64,000 nt of DNA, taken from assembly GCF_011742875.1 (NCBI RefSeq), contig NZ_JAAQTL010000001.1:1922001-1986000 (forward strand). The letters are read 5' to 3'. The translations under genes and the position numbers were made by a program. Under the pieces are notes generated by a model, which saw nothing but the letters and a program-made list of their open reading frames with translations, was not told the DNA's origin and made no database searches. How positions within the stretch are numbered: the first letter of the stretch is position 1; each line of letters opens with the position of its first letter. The DNA comes from Luteibacter yeojuensis (GTDB taxonomy: Bacteria; Pseudomonadota; Gammaproteobacteria; Xanthomonadales; Rhodanobacteraceae). This document shows, piece after piece, positions 62,776-64,000 of the stretch.

Positions 62776-64000
62776 ATGGCCTTCATCACGAGCCGGAAGC
62801 ACGGCGCTCCCGCCGCGCGCACCGTCGGCACCGCCGTTCTTCTCGCCCTCGCCCACGGTGCCACCGCTGCGGAGGTTCCCGTCGACGTCCCCGCGCCCCC
62901 GCAGCAGGCCAAGGTCAACGACGCGCAGGCATTGCCCGGCATGAAGGTCGAGGCCGACCGCTCCAGCGACTACCGCGTCGACAAGGTTTCCTCGCCGAAA
63001 TTCACCCAGTCGCTGCTCGACACGACGCAGACCATCCAGGTCATCGGCAAGCAGCTGATCCAGCAGCAGGGCGCCACCACGCTGACGGAAGCGCTACGGA
63101 ACAGCCCCGGCGTGGGCACCTTCTTCGTCGGCGAAAACGGTTCGACGAACACCGGCGATTCCATCTATATGCGCGGCTTCGACACGTCCGGCAGCATCTT
63201 CGTGGACGGCGTGCGCGACCTGGGCACCGTCTCGCGCGATGTCTTCAACATCGAACAGGTGGAAGTCACCAAGGGCCCGGACGGCACCGAATACGGGCGC
63301 ACCGCGCCGACCGGCGCCGTGAACCTCGTGACCAAACAGCCCGTGCTCGGGAATGGCGTTTCCGGCTCCGTGCAGTTCGGCAGCGGGCAGCGCCGCCGCG
63401 CCACGGCCGACTGGAACCAGTCGATGGGCAACGATGCCGCCTTCCGTCTCAACGTGATGGGCCAGGAAAGCGGCGTCTACGGCCGCGACCAGGTGGAAAC
63501 CAACCGCTGGGGCATCGCGCCGTCGCTCGCCTTCGGTCTGGGCACGCCTACCCGCGTCTACCTCGATTACCTGCACATCAAGCAGAACAACGTGCCCGAC
63601 GGCGGCGTGCCGACCATCGGCCTGCCCGGCTACACCAGCCCGGATTCGCGTACGTTCCTCGACCATGCCCGCAAGGTCGACCAGGACAACTTCTACGGCA
63701 CGAGCCAGGACCACGACCATGTCACCCAGGACATGTTCACGGTGATCGTGGAGCACGATGTCAGCGACACGCTCACGCTGCACAACACCTCGCGCTGGGG
63801 TCGCACCACGCAGGACTACCTGCTCACCTCGTTCCTGGGCTCGGCGGCCAACCTGCGGACGCCGGATCCGGCCGATCCGTTCGCCTGGACGATCGCGCGC
63901 AGCAATCCCACGTTCAAGCACCAGTCCAACCGCATCGCCACCAACCAGACCAACCTGACCGCCTCGATCGGCAGCGGCGCCGTGACGCAGGACATCAGCA
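62776..64000 (+). CDS. TonB-dependent catecholate siderophore receptor (Fiu-like), cut by window end
   Basis: The frame is open from ATG 62776 to the window end (408 codons seen). A signal peptide (~1-32, 'AHGATAA') is followed by the plug domain: 'TQSLLDTTQTIQVIGKQLIQQQGATTLTEALRNSPGV', then 'GDSIYMRGFDTSGSIFVDGVRDLG' and 'DVFNIEQVEVTKGP', the pattern of Fiu-type catecholate receptors. The end of the plug, 'GRTAPTGAVNLVTKQP', and the first barrel strands are present. It imports ferric catecholates through the outer membrane with TonB-ExbBD. A Fur box lies upstream. The final strands and C-terminal aromatic residue lie outside the window. Confidence 0.92.
   Translation, partial: MAFITSRKHGAPAARTVGTAVLLALAHGATAAEVPVDVPAPPQQAKVNDAQALPGMKVEADRSSDYRVDKVSSPKFTQSLLDTTQTIQVIGKQLIQQQGATTLTEALRNSPGVGTFFVGENGSTNTGDSIYMRGFDTSGSIFVDGVRDLGTVSRDVFNIEQVEVTKGPDGTEYGRTAPTGAVNLVTKQPVLGNGVSGSVQFGSGQRRRATADWNQSMGNDAAFRLNVMGQESGVYGRDQVETNRWGIAPSLAFGLGTPTRVYLDYLHIKQNNVPDGGVPTIGLPGYTSPDSRTFLDHARKVDQDNFYGTSQDHDHVTQDMFTVIVEHDVSDTLTLHNTSRWGRTTQDYLLTSFLGSAANLRTPDPADPFAWTIARSNPTFKHQSNRIATNQTNLTASIGSGAVTQDIS

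Noticed and set aside
1..64000. tRNA or rRNA genes
   Set aside because: I looked in the intergenic gaps for the conserved T-loop sequence and for rRNA-like stretches and found none, but this was done by eye; a covariance-model scan would be decisive.

Overview
The window is high-GC DNA from a gammaproteobacterium, most likely of the Xanthomonadales, family Rhodanobacteraceae (Luteibacter/Dyella type). This rests on gene order (maf-rng-yhdP-tldD, leuS-lptE-holA-nadD-rsfS-rlmH), on protein character, and on an abundant palindromic intergenic repeat built around GTAGGAGCCGCTATAGCGGC. The genus is inferred, not proven. I saw no tRNA, rRNA, CRISPR array, transposase or prophage gene.

Layout. (1) 1-7,000: housekeeping genes: the 3' end of tamB, tilS, xseB-ispA, a DUF4870 membrane protein, pmbA, a DUF1653 protein and darP. 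(2) 7,143-14,108: one 2,321-residue secreted protein that joins a GH2-like glycosidase, Ig-like, F5/8C and DUF1566 modules, and a C-terminal GH64 beta-1,3-glucanase. (3) 14,635-17,773: a BlaI-type repressor, an M56 (BlaR1-like) membrane peptidase and an exported alpha/beta hydrolase, preceded by a palindromic operator that overlaps a good promoter. (4) 17,899-31,483: a long minus-strand run of core genes, leuS-lptE-holA-nadD-rsfS-rlmH-maf-rng-yhdP-tldD. (5) 31,707-35,204: a pqi lipid-transport operon in which pqiA is split into two genes. (6) 35,386-51,314: cnoX, two very large secreted paralogues related to the DUF6543 'dermonecrotic toxin' family, a DUF4442 protein, M61 and M14 peptidases, Dps, and an OmpR-type two-component system. 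(7) 51,411-54,726: a phospholipase C/acid phosphatase-like gene overlapping a multicopper oxidase, with a Pho box upstream. (8) 54,964-57,105: an M13 endopeptidase. (9) 57,358-59,727: a putative RiPP locus, with a 38-residue peptide, a stand-alone YcaO and a SAM methyltransferase. (10) 59,798-62,517: convergent ArnT-like GT39 and heptosyltransferase-like GT9 genes. (11) from 62,776: a Fiu-like siderophore receptor behind a Fur box, cut by the window end.

Two results stand out. First, the YcaO locus: the tiny peptide begins Met-Gly, has no Cys or Ser, and ends in a leader-like acidic helix, so its core may be N-terminal with a C-terminal follower. A perfect 11-bp hairpin sits between peptide and YcaO genes, as expected for a leaky terminator. 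Second, a repeated site, CTAAG-N6-CTAAG with an 11-bp period, lies on the coding strand upstream of the response regulator, the ArnT-like gene and the GT9 gene. This suggests one PmrA/QseB-like envelope-modification regulon inside the window.
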